From Methanobacteriota archaeon (GTDB taxonomy: Archaea; Thermoplasmatota; Poseidoniia; Poseidoniales; Thalassarchaeaceae), in assembly GCA_002722595.1 (NCBI GenBank), contig PBMO01000017.1, positions 1 through 45,613 on the forward strand: a stretch of 45,613 nucleotides of DNA. Direction: 5' to 3'. The notes under the pieces were generated by a model. It had not been told where the DNA came from, did no database searches, and saw only the letters and a list, made by a program, of their open reading frames with translations. Shown here piece after piece: positions 36,175-43,676 of this stretch; position 1 is the first letter of the stretch; each line of letters begins with the position of its first letter. The position numbers and the translations under genes are program-made.

Positions 36175-36798
36175 TTGTCTAGTCCAAGGCATCGAGTTCT
36201 AAGCATAGCCCTAGTGGTCATGTTTCTTACCTTGGCTATGCCCGGCTGTCTATCACTTGTTGTTGGTCGAGAGATGATGGAAGGTGCAAGAGGTAAACCA
36301 GAGGTTCTCAATGTTGCTGAACAATTTGATCTTTCACATACCTTCGTAGTAGATGGAACAGATTTCGTACCTGAACAGGTGCAAAAAACAGTGTCGCAAG
36401 ACCTTCCTATTGATTACACAGTTCAGAAAATAGTTATCAATTTTCAAACCACTATGAATCATGATTGGGTACTTGGTGAGCAAGATGAAAGATATGTGCA
36501 TGTCATATTGTTAGTCTGCGATGAAACCGGTAACAATTGTGAATCAACTCCGATTTATGAGCGCAGAGCAGAGAACGGTTCGTATCCTGCAGAAAGATAT
36601 GAGATTGATCTAAATTCTGATATTTACCAAAGAGGCCAATGGAATCTCACTGTAGAAGGTCGTGGAGTTGGTACAGATACTGGAATCAGTCTCATTGATT
36701 TCAAAGATTCCTGGTCACTCATTGTAACGATAATTCGACCTTGTCTTTCTTTCCCTGAGAGCCCAGAAGTGTGCACACCAACGATAGAGTTTGATTAA
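36175..36798 (+). CDS. Predicted lipoprotein, function unknown
   Basis: About 207 residues from the TTG at 36175, or 216 from the GTG at 36148. GGAGGG at 36156-36161 favours the TTG. The N-terminus has a basic segment, the hydrophobic VLSIALVVMFLTLAM and then PGC, a plausible lipobox with Cys at the expected position. The mature part is beta-rich (VQKIVINFQTTMNHDW, HVILLVCDETGNNC, RYEIDLNSDIYQRGQWNLTV) and resembles a single jelly-roll or Ig-like domain. Four cysteines in the mature part could form disulfides. I do not recognise a family. It directly follows the 900-residue surface protein and may be in its operon. Confidence 0.65.
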   Translation: MSSPRHRVLSIALVVMFLTLAMPGCLSLVVGREMMEGARGKPEVLNVAEQFDLSHTFVVDGTDFVPEQVQKTVSQDLPIDYTVQKIVINFQTTMNHDWVLGEQDERYVHVILLVCDETGNNCESTPIYERRAENGSYPAERYEIDLNSDIYQRGQWNLTVEGRGVGTDTGISLIDFKDSWSLIVTIIRPCLSFPESPEVCTPTIEFD

Positions 36799-38016
36799 TC
36801 AGACCAAGCTCTGGGGACAACTCTTTCGTCGGGAACAGTTTCGACATTTTCCAACTCGTTGATGATTTCTTGTTGCTCCTCCTTCCACCATTAATCGTTG
36901 AACCTCTTTCACAGATTTCACTAAATCTGTTTCCGCTTCGTTGTTCCAAGCAATAGTATACAGCGAATTTTCAGCATATTGTAATATGCCGTAATCAGGT
37001 TTTATGCTCGTGGTTTTCTCTACCAAGTACAAGTATGCAAGTAATTGCATCCTATGGCTCTCATGGGGATTATTTGGCACCTTCCCAGTTTTCTGTTCAA
37101 CTGGAATGAATTGGTTGTCAATTTTTACTATTTGATCAGGCCTGCCTCTGATACCAGTTTCTTGGTCGATTAAAAGCGAGGCTTGTTGCCCGGAATCATC
37201 ACTATATGCTAGGACTCCATTTTTGCTTAATCCTGTTTTCTCACGTGCCTTTTCAGCGTCTTTTTCACGAGTCAGCACTCTGTGCAGTTGCCACGCTGAT
37301 ATGAGTAACCAAGCGAGTGTAATTACAATTAGTGAGAATGTTATGACAGTTCGATTCTCTGCCCAATAAATTGCCAAACCATGTAATGCAACAGCAATTG
37401 AACCTATTAGGAGCCAAACTTCTATGGCGCCACCCTTTCCAACCCCTTCATCTTCTTTGATTAGTGGCTTTTCATATTCATCGATTCCTAAACCACTCCC
37501 AGAAAACTTTGGAGGTTGAGCTAAACCAAAAGGTCGGCCCAGCCATTTTCTCCATGGCAAAGTAATCAGCGTTATTGCTAAGAATAACCAAACAACTGCA
37601 AGTATCACTAGATATTTTCCGATATCTTGTATGAAATCTTCTGAAATAGCTCCTTCTTTCACGAAAAAGAATGCTGCAGAATCAGCAGAAAGAGCACACA
37701 CCACAGTGAACCACCAACTCCAAATTACCAATTCCTTTGATGCTTGTTTCTCCGTTTTTTTGTAATCCAACATCCTTTGATGTATTTCATTGTGGACCCT
37801 AGCACCTCTTTCGATTGCCAAACCTTCTCCACTCACACCTGCTTTCGATAATTGCCACGATACTGGGCAATAGGTATGACGCTCTAGGTCAGAAGCGGAG
37901 ACAGGTAAAGCGATCCCTTCTGAATCAATCCAGAATCCATCATCACGCATTGTACCATCGCTGATGGATCGAGTTAGATTTAGGGCAGATTCAACCGAGG
38001 TATCCTCAAGGCCCAT
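36799..38016 (-). CDS. Membrane-embedded Cas4-like PD-(D/E)XK nuclease
   Basis: About 405 residues. All parts of a Cas4/RecB-type nuclease are present. The iron-sulfur Cys set is Cys50 (HTYCPVSW) and Cys391, Cys394 and Cys400 (CRNCSRRKSC). The motif I region is RGARVHNEIH (His75). The PD-(D/E)XK core is Asp294 (RGRPDQIV) and Glu307/Lys309 (VEQKTG), followed by QLLAY at 324-328. Between His75 and Asp294, where Cas4 has a short linker, lie four predicted membrane helices (about 97-119, 135-156, 199-219, 222-242) and a charged loop. The nuclease domain would be cytosolic. No cas genes or CRISPR repeats are nearby. The ATG at 38016 is chosen because it lacks a low-complexity cysteine-rich extension; a start at 38109 is possible. 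The stop abuts that of the lipoprotein gene. Confidence 0.8.
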   Translation of the reverse strand: MGLEDTSVESALNLTRSISDGTMRDDGFWIDSEGIALPVSASDLERHTYCPVSWQLSKAGVSGEGLAIERGARVHNEIHQRMLDYKKTEKQASKELVIWSWWFTVVCALSADSAAFFFVKEGAISEDFIQDIGKYLVILAVVWLFLAITLITLPWRKWLGRPFGLAQPPKFSGSGLGIDEYEKPLIKEDEGVGKGGAIEVWLLIGSIAVALHGLAIYWAENRTVITFSLIVITLAWLLISAWQLHRVLTREKDAEKAREKTGLSKNGVLAYSDDSGQQASLLIDQETGIRGRPDQIVKIDNQFIPVEQKTGKVPNNPHESHRMQLLAYLYLVEKTTSIKPDYGILQYAENSLYTIAWNNEAETDLVKSVKEVQRLMVEGGATRNHQRVGKCRNCSRRKSCPQSLV

Positions 38017-38187
38017 AGTAGACAAGTGTATGATGCCCAAGTTAAGGGTTGTTGAAGTTAGCCTCGACCATCCCCAGCAACACTTGAAGGCAGAACAAAA
38101 GCGCATCACTGCGTTTGAAATTGCCTTTTTACGAAGCGAAGCGGTTATGAACGGGAGGTGGGTGGCGATGCCGCACGAGGACTGATG

Positions 38188-38793
38188 ATGAGCGAATCAC
38201 TCTTGATTTCAATAGAGGCCTACGAGTCGCATAACGTTCACGTCGGTGCACATCAGAAGAGTGCAGACATGAAACCATTCCTCAGTACTGAGGGTGACAG
38301 TTCAGGTCTACACTACATTGATTTAGATAAGACAGATTCTAGAATGCGTGTTGTTGCAGAGTTCCTGAATCGCTATGATCCAAGTCGAATATTAGTAGTC
38401 AGTGCACGACAGTATGGCCAGAGACCAGCACGCAAATTCGCACAATCTATTGGTGCCATGCACATCGTTGGAAGATTCATTCCTGGCACTCTCACCAACC
38501 CACGTCTAAGGACTTACATCGAACCTGAAATTATTTTCGTAACCGATCCCCAAGCGGATCAGCAATCACTTTCAGAAGCTGTTAGCAGTGGATTACCTGT
38601 TGTTGCAATATGTGATGCCAACAATACCCTTCGAAATGTCGATTTATGCCTTCCTGCAAACAACAAGGGTCGAATGAGTCTATCACTGGTTTATTGGCTA
38701 CTCGCTCGCGAGGTCTTGAAGGCCCGCGGCACTATGGATGACGACACCTGGGAAACAATGCAGGACGTCACCGAATGGGAATCCACGTTCTGA
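38188..38793 (+). CDS. rps2: Small-subunit ribosomal protein uS2 (archaeal type)
   Basis: About 201 residues, the normal archaeal length. Recognisable blocks: NVHVGAHQKSADMKPF, GLHYIDLDKTDSRMRV, ILVVSARQYGQRPARKFAQ, GRFIPGTLTNP, EPEIIFVTDPQADQQSLSEA, GLPVVAICDANNTLRNVDL and PANNKGRMSLSLVYWLLAREV. The protein sits on the platform side of the 30S subunit. The ATG at 38188 is chosen because CGAGGA lies 8 bases upstream; an adjacent ATG at 38185 and a GTG at 38158 are alternatives. The 150 bases before it are shared with the divergent nuclease gene and should contain its promoter. Confidence 0.95.
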   Translation: MSESLLISIEAYESHNVHVGAHQKSADMKPFLSTEGDSSGLHYIDLDKTDSRMRVVAEFLNRYDPSRILVVSARQYGQRPARKFAQSIGAMHIVGRFIPGTLTNPRLRTYIEPEIIFVTDPQADQQSLSEAVSSGLPVVAICDANNTLRNVDLCLPANNKGRMSLSLVYWLLAREVLKARGTMDDDTWETMQDVTEWESTF

Positions 38794-38813
38794 GAAATCT
38801 CAGTGGTGGAAAT

Positions 38814-39860
38814 ATGAGTGAACAGGTTCCTCTGTTTCTAGCACCGATGGCTGGAGTTACGGACGTTGCCTACAGACTTCTTGCCCGTGAATCCGGGGCA
38901 GATTTCACCTCCACTGAATTCACTGCTGCGAGTGGATTGAGTCGAAAGGACGCCAAATCTTGGGCCAAGGTCGAAACTCACCCAAGAGAATCACCTTTCA
39001 TCCCCCAAATCTTCGGTGGGATTGAGGATGAAATGGTCGAGACTGCTCAACTCCTCTCCAAGGATGCCGATGTGATAGACCTAAATTTTGGGTGCCCCGC
39101 ACCCAAGGTCACCAAAACCTGTGCAGGCGCCGCAATGATGGGTGAGCCAGAAAATCTCGTCCGAATGGTCGAGCGTTGTCTTGAGAACAGTGAGGTTCCT
39201 GTGTCTGTCAAAATGCGGCTTGGTATCAATCAAGAGACTTTGACAGTTCTAGAGATTGCTGAGCGTTGTGCTGAACTCGGTGTGTTGCGCGTTTGCGTCC
39301 ATGGCCGCACACTTTCCCAGAAGTATCGCGGCATCGCAGATTGGGACATGATTGCTAAAGTTGTCGAAGTTTGTGAACCGCACAATACACCTGTCATTGC
39401 TAATGGAGATATTGTTGATGCTGATAGTGCTGCAAAGTGTCTCGAGGTGACCGGTGCTCAAGGATTGATGATTGGGCGTGGGGCTATCGGTGACCCTTGC
39501 ATTTTTGGCCGGATCAAAAGTGAGCTTGGCTGGGAGGATTTCGAAGCCCCATGGGGGGATTCTAACCAAGCGGGTCAGAAGCATTGGGCTTGGAACCGTT
39601 ACGTCGAATTGGTCGACGAAATCGGTGGCCCTTATGCGGCTCGAAACATGAAGCAACATGCGATTTCTTTCACCAAAGGGCTACCTGGTGGCCGCGAATT
39701 ACGCCCTCACCTACACGCTATCAAGGATTTTCGTTTGATTGGTGAACCTCTCAACATAGCCTTAGAGGCCTTCTCTCAGCGGCGCCACAACACACTGATG
39801 GTTCAGGAAGCGATTGAGGCCGCAGCCACGGCCTCAGAAGCTGGGGGCTGGCGTCGATGA
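38814..39860 (+). CDS. dus: tRNA-dihydrouridine synthase
   Basis: A 348-residue flavoenzyme that reduces uridine to dihydrouridine in the tRNA D-loop. The TIM barrel opens with LFLAPMAGVTDVAYR. The catalytic Cys is in DLNFGCPAPKV; substrate and FMN contacts are in SVKMRLG, RVCVHGRTLSQKY, PVIANGDIVD and LMIGRGAIGDPCIF. The C-terminal helical domain is shorter than in bacterial enzymes. The ATG at 38814 is preferred, with GTGGTGG upstream; the TTG/ATG at 38775 lies inside the uS2 gene. The end overlaps the next gene by four bases (ATGA). Confidence 0.94.
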   Translation: MSEQVPLFLAPMAGVTDVAYRLLARESGADFTSTEFTAASGLSRKDAKSWAKVETHPRESPFIPQIFGGIEDEMVETAQLLSKDADVIDLNFGCPAPKVTKTCAGAAMMGEPENLVRMVERCLENSEVPVSVKMRLGINQETLTVLEIAERCAELGVLRVCVHGRTLSQKYRGIADWDMIAKVVEVCEPHNTPVIANGDIVDADSAAKCLEVTGAQGLMIGRGAIGDPCIFGRIKSELGWEDFEAPWGDSNQAGQKHWAWNRYVELVDEIGGPYAARNMKQHAISFTKGLPGGRELRPHLHAIKDFRLIGEPLNIALEAFSQRRHNTLMVQEAIEAAATASEAGGWRR

Positions 39861-40954
39861 GTACTACTCGACGAGGATTGTTCGGTATTGGAATCTTATC
39901 GCTGATTTTTGTTGCACTAATTATTCTTCAGATGGTTTCACCCTATCTAGGCTGGAACGATCCGAAGGTAGAGGGGGCATTCACGATTGAAGAGGTGACT
40001 GATGGTCTCGGAGGTCCATCCTGCCTTGAATGGGTTTCAGACAACGATTTGCTTGTTTGCGATAGAGATGGAGATTCCATTCGATTGTTGAATTTCGATC
40101 CTTCGACAGATGAATGGGAACCGACACAACATAGTTTCACACTGCTCACGAATGTACGTGAACCTCACGATATCCTCATCCTCGATGATCATATCCTCAT
40201 TTCCGAACGTGGTAAGTTAACGCGTATCAATCAAACACTTCTCGACTCAACGTTGGATGACGCAAATCGTTGGACTCTCATCGATGACGTGCCTACTGGA
40301 AACCATCAGACCAACAACCTCGATGTGATGCCGAATGGAACAGTCATTTGGCACGTTGGTTCAACCTGCAACATCTGTGATGAGGCAGATCAACGCAATG
40401 CTGCGTTGTTGTGGGTGAATTCAAGTACCGGTGCACACGGGGTTCTGGCAAGTGGCGTGCGCAATTCTTTCCATGGAATATGGGTGCCCGGTATGGGCTA
40501 CATCTTCAGCGATAACGGCCGTGATTGGGAAGGAGATCATCCCCCTGAAGAAATCAATCTACTCATTCCTGGTGAGGATTATGGCTGGCCAGATGATGAT
40601 CCAGATAAACCTGTACCGGAGGGGACGATTGGACCAATTGCTTCGTGGACGCCCCATTCAAGCCTCAACAATCTTGCATACCGGCCTCCAAACTCGTCCT
40701 TCCCAGGAGGAAACCACACCGTCTACGCTACCGTGTTTGGTTCTTGGAATACAATCGCACCTGTGGGCCATGAAATCGTTCGCATCGACTTTACAGAGAA
40801 CACGAGTTCACCACAAGGCTGGTCTTCCGAAATTTCAGTATTTGCTTCGGATTTGAGTGCACCATTACCGATTGCATTCCATCCCGATGGAGAATTTCTA
40901 TTTTACACAAATTTTCTTGATGATGGTACGTTGTACGTCATCTCACCAAGTTAG
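39857..40954 (+). CDS. Membrane-anchored glucose/sorbosone dehydrogenase-like beta-propeller
   Basis: A 365-residue protein. A single N-terminal helix (GIGILSLIFVALIILQMV) anchors it facing outward. The rest resembles the six-bladed propeller of the GSDH/PQQ sugar dehydrogenase superfamily: GGPSCLEWVSDNDLLVCDRDG, ISERGKLTRI, GNHQTNNLDVMPNGTVIW (the usual 'HN/Q..L.F.PDG' with the active-site His), FHGIWVPGMGYIFSDNGRD, DYGWPDDDP and LPIAFHPDGEFLFYTNF. It probably oxidises a sugar or related compound using PQQ. Whether the cofactor is made or scavenged is not shown here. A lactonase-like or purely binding role is an alternative. It is coupled to dus by overlap. Confidence 0.8.
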   Translation: MSTTRRGLFGIGILSLIFVALIILQMVSPYLGWNDPKVEGAFTIEEVTDGLGGPSCLEWVSDNDLLVCDRDGDSIRLLNFDPSTDEWEPTQHSFTLLTNVREPHDILILDDHILISERGKLTRINQTLLDSTLDDANRWTLIDDVPTGNHQTNNLDVMPNGTVIWHVGSTCNICDEADQRNAALLWVNSSTGAHGVLASGVRNSFHGIWVPGMGYIFSDNGRDWEGDHPPEEINLLIPGEDYGWPDDDPDKPVPEGTIGPIASWTPHSSLNNLAYRPPNSSFPGGNHTVYATVFGSWNTIAPVGHEIVRIDFTENTSSPQGWSSEISVFASDLSAPLPIAFHPDGEFLFYTNFLDDGTLYVISPS

Positions 40955-40959
40955 ATGAC

Positions 40960-42090
40960 CTAATCGGCTTGCATCGCTTTTTCCAAGGTTTCAGCGACAC
41001 GTTTGATTCTCCGAAAGACGCGATCTACTTTTGCCAATACTTTCTCGCATACTTGTGGGGAACTCGCTCCACAGAGGCGCCATCCAATAGGCAATTTCCC
41101 GCCGAGTAAATTCAGTAAGACCATTTGTTCTTTGGGTTCTACAGTAGCGAATATTTTTTCACACTCCGCAACATTGAATGAGTCCTTTTCCAATGATTTG
41201 ATAATTCGAGATGATACTTTTTGGTCAATTCTAGATAGCCCCCCTTTCTGCATCAACCAATCAGTCCCTCGGCGCCCATATTGTGCCCCAATTGCAGACC
41301 AAAGAGTCACTGGAAGGCGATCTAATCTGGGAACACGTTCCACCAATCCTGCTGCACAGAAGCGATCTAATATTCTAGTTAGCCGAGGCCTTGTAGTCCC
41401 CCAATTTTCTAATGCTTCATCCAATGAAAGTGGCGAATCTGCAGATAATAAATGCTCAAAAATCAGCCTCCCTAATGGGGAAGAGCCATCTTTTGGCCGT
41501 CGTACTTTATCGCCTAAGAGGCCAAGATCAGTTAGAAATGCATCTAATTCATCTTGTTCTTCTGTAAGCGGTGCTCTGCCCTTGATTTGGATGTGAAATG
41601 GGTGCGAGTCCCGCTTTTCAGATGGAATTGACATTCTTTTTTGACTTTCTTTCATGTATTGTTCCAACAATTTCAATCGCTGACCGAGTACAAGACGTGC
41701 TTCGACTGCCATTAATTCCACAGCATTCGAGAGTGAACCATTTCGCAGATGATGCACACGCCACCCATCACGATTCACAGAAGATGTCAGTCCACATTCG
41801 TTTAGCTTACCTAACTGATATTGTATTGCAGTTGGAGAAAGACCCAGTTCATCACCTAGTGTCTGAGCATCCCAACCATCTCCTGGATTGGATAGCATAA
41901 ATTCGCAGAGGATGCGGTGTATGGGTGAGTGTATACCATCCCCTGTCCATTCATCGCCATTGCGTCTAACAAACTCGAGGGTGTCGAGTATCCAGACAAC
42001 TAACTGATCTACATCCCGACTGCCTGCAGGGGCTGACTGTTCAGCAAGTCGCATACTCAGCATGCACTTCTCTGGGAAAGGGAGGCTCAA
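40960..42090 (-). CDS. Transcriptional regulator with two winged-helix domains
   Basis: A 376-residue protein. The first winged helix (about residues 55-115) shows HRILCEFMLSNPGDGW, LGDELGLSPTAIQYQLGKL and LTSSVNRDGWRVHHL, an ArsR/MarR-like pattern. A helical linker (LGQRLKLLEQYMKE) follows and then a second winged helix at about 205-265 (RLIFEHLLSADSPLSLDEAL, RLTRILDRFCAAGLVERV). No membrane segment or metal site is evident. The TTG at 42090 and ATGs at 42063 and 42054 are all possible starts. Five bases separate its stop from that of the convergent propeller gene. Targets are unknown. Confidence 0.75.
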   Translation of the reverse strand: MSLPFPEKCMLSMRLAEQSAPAGSRDVDQLVVWILDTLEFVRRNGDEWTGDGIHSPIHRILCEFMLSNPGDGWDAQTLGDELGLSPTAIQYQLGKLNECGLTSSVNRDGWRVHHLRNGSLSNAVELMAVEARLVLGQRLKLLEQYMKESQKRMSIPSEKRDSHPFHIQIKGRAPLTEEQDELDAFLTDLGLLGDKVRRPKDGSSPLGRLIFEHLLSADSPLSLDEALENWGTTRPRLTRILDRFCAAGLVERVPRLDRLPVTLWSAIGAQYGRRGTDWLMQKGGLSRIDQKVSSRIIKSLEKDSFNVAECEKIFATVEPKEQMVLLNLLGGKLPIGWRLCGASSPQVCEKVLAKVDRVFRRIKRVAETLEKAMQAD

Positions 42091-42150
42091 AACCTCTCCG
42101 ACAGAAAAAGTGGTTCAGACCTAACTAATTCGTATCAGATGTCGCCCCGA

Positions 42151-42792
42151 TTACTCCGGCAATGGCCGCTCATCAAACCACTCATATTCAACACCAGATG
42201 CCTGTAAACCTTCCAGATGTGGTGCAAGTTTGAGATCGTGGGAATGAATAATTCCTCTCCGCCTCAGTACCTTGATTGCAGAATGAACAGTTGCTCGTGA
42301 GCGACCTAACTCTCTACTCAGTTCAGCCTGACTCTTTGGCATTGGATTTTTCATTAATCTCGCAACTACAAGTCTTTGTGCACCAGATAAACCGACAGGC
42401 ATCATGCGAGCAGCCATTTCTGAATCTCCTACGTTGATTTCACGAAGAATTTCAATTTGTTGCGGTGCTCCTGCGTAATGGCATGATCTTCCATTGACTG
42501 GAATAACTGTGATTGTACGATTAGAGATTAGCACATCGAGGTGGTGGCGAAGTGTTCCATTTGCAGCGCCCAATTCTCTCTGCAATTCTCTGTATGCCAA
42601 GCCAGGTTGCTCTTCTAATACTTGCAGGATTCTTTGTCGTAACGGGTGCTCCCATGGGTTCATCTCGCGAGTACTAATGACTCCCGTTGTTGCCCAATTC
42701 CAAGGCATAACTGCACCAATACTAGCACCAACTGCTGCAACACCGGCCATCAACCAAGGCCGCTGCCGATGCCATTGCTGTAGTAGTGCCAT
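42151..42792 (-). CDS. Membrane-tethered regulator with two winged-helix domains
   Basis: A 213-residue protein. One hydrophobic helix at about residues 12-37 (PWLMAGVAAVGASIGAVMPW) is followed by two winged helices. The first has HPLRQRILQVLEEQPGLAYR and GTLRHHLDVLISNRTITVI. The second has VVARLMKNPMPKSQAEL and RSRATVHSAIKVLRRRGII. Winged-helix proteins with an N-terminal membrane helix are frequent in archaea and may sense membrane or surface signals. The start is the ATG at 42792, with AGAGGTTCG upstream. It is encoded between two other regulators on the same strand, with gaps of 60 and 83 bases. Confidence 0.78.
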   Translation of the reverse strand: MALLQQWHRQRPWLMAGVAAVGASIGAVMPWNWATTGVISTREMNPWEHPLRQRILQVLEEQPGLAYRELQRELGAANGTLRHHLDVLISNRTITVIPVNGRSCHYAGAPQQIEILREINVGDSEMAARMMPVGLSGAQRLVVARLMKNPMPKSQAELSRELGRSRATVHSAIKVLRRRGIIHSHDLKLAPHLEGLQASGVEYEWFDERPLPE

Positions 42793-42875
42793 CGAACCTC
42801 TTTGTCACTCAGTGCTTATTGAAGCAATTGGTCCAGTGTTCGTACAAAGTGCATCCTTAATCTGACTGCACTCAA

Positions 42876-43328
42876 CTATTTTTCCTGAACTGAACCTTTC
42901 TGCAATTTCATGTAAGCCACAAGCGGACCCAACAAGCGTCCCGCTCGTTGACCATGCTCAGTTAATCGATAAGTGACACGAACTGGCGGCCCGTCAATGA
43001 CAATACGATTGATCAACCCATTCTCAGTACACCGTCTCAATTTATCAGAAAGAGTTCGACTAGAAATCCCAGTTAACAAATTTCTCAATTCGTTGAATCG
43101 ACGATCTCCCGCTATATACAGGGTGGCGAGAATCTCAATTGTCCAACGACTAGTAAACATCTCAAGTGCTTCAACAGCAGCTTTGACCTCCCAATTCATG
43201 TCATAATCGCCTCCATGATATCCCCCCAAAATCTGACGTATTCTCGCACCCATACCTTCAGTAGTGATGACAGAGGATTGAATTTCTTTCATATCTTCAT
43301 TGGACAAAATCATAGCATTTTCTGACAT
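42876..43328 (-). CDS. HxlR-family winged-helix transcriptional regulator
   Basis: About 150 residues. The HxlR core is clear: ALEMFTSRWTIEILATLYIAG, RRFNELRNLLTGISSRTLSDKLR, and the wing region PPVRVTYRLTEHGQRAGRLLGPL. HxlR proteins usually bind as dimers and often control the divergent gene, which here is the micro-gene pair at 43456. The N-terminal 50 residues before the core are longer than usual. The ATG at 43328 is chosen because GGTGAT lies just upstream. No conserved Cys of the redox-sensing type is present in the core. Confidence 0.87.
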   Translation of the reverse strand: MSENAMILSNEDMKEIQSSVITTEGMGARIRQILGGYHGGDYDMNWEVKAAVEALEMFTSRWTIEILATLYIAGDRRFNELRNLLTGISSRTLSDKLRRCTENGLINRIVIDGPPVRVTYRLTEHGQRAGRLLGPLVAYMKLQKGSVQEK

Positions 43329-43455
43329 AATCATCACCGGTTTACTTTTTACAACGTGGTGTGGAAAAAGCACCTTGGTTTAAACATTAATACTTTTTAT
43401 TCTAAATATAGTGCCGTACAATAGTTTACTAATAACACCGAATGGAGGTGATATC
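43329..43455. promoter_or_regulatory. Divergent promoter region between the HxlR regulator and the micro-genes
   Basis: A 127-base AT-rich region. On the plus strand CTAAATATA at 43402-43410 is a plausible TATA element about 46-54 bases before the GTG of the first micro-gene. A perfect palindrome GTTTAAAC at 43378-43385 is a candidate operator or part of the minus-strand TATA. GGAGGTGAT at 43444-43452 is a very strong ribosome-binding site. The elements were recognised by eye only. Confidence 0.45.
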
Positions 43456-43590
43456 GTGGATACATGGCTAAAAAATTGGATAGATGAATGGGATAGTGGA
43501 TATGAGCAAATGATTGAGGAACGAGAGCAGAGCCCAAAGAGAAAAAGAATTTGGGCTTTTCTTTTTCCAAAAAATGAGGTGAAATCTTGA
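43456..43590 (+). CDS. Micro-protein, 44 residues
   Basis: A short gene starting with GTG, preceded by GGAGGTGAT at a spacing of 3-4 bases, among the best ribosome-binding sites in the window. The product begins MDTWLKNWIDEWDSGYEQ, continues with a Glu-rich helix, a basic KRKR patch and IWAFLFPKNEVKS. The N-terminal half is amphipathic, acidic and tryptophan-rich; there is no signal peptide. I recognise no family. It is divergent from an HxlR regulator, which may control it, and its stop overlaps the start of a second micro-gene. A small regulatory or membrane-associated peptide is possible, but this is inference. Confidence 0.6.
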   Translation: MDTWLKNWIDEWDSGYEQMIEEREQSPKRKRIWAFLFPKNEVKS

Positions 43591-43676
43591 GTCTTCGATC
43601 AATCGTGAAGGGATATCTCCGTGCAGTGGCAGAATTTCGTGCCCCTCCATGGGACATGTCACCTAGAAATTTCTAA
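43587..43676 (+). CDS. Micro-protein, 29 residues, coupled to the previous one
   Basis: Starts with TTG overlapping the previous stop (TTGA), with GAGGTGA at 43576-43582 upstream. The product is basic: MSLRSIVKGYLRAVAEFRAP, then PWDMSPRNF. The first half could form an amphipathic helix. Its TAA stop directly abuts the stop of the convergent fatty-acid oxidation gene. The coincidence of a good site, an overlap and an abutting stop argues for a real gene in spite of its length. No family is recognised. Confidence 0.5.
   Translation: MSLRSIVKGYLRAVAEFRAPPWDMSPRNF

Noticed and set aside
35668-36192. 174-codon open frame on the minus strand
   Set aside because: Serine-rich reverse reading of the acidic tail of the 900-residue surface protein.
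36799-38184. Possible CRISPR-Cas locus suggested by the Cas4-like protein
   Set aside because: No direct repeats with regular spacers and no cas1, cas2 or effector genes were seen within the window.
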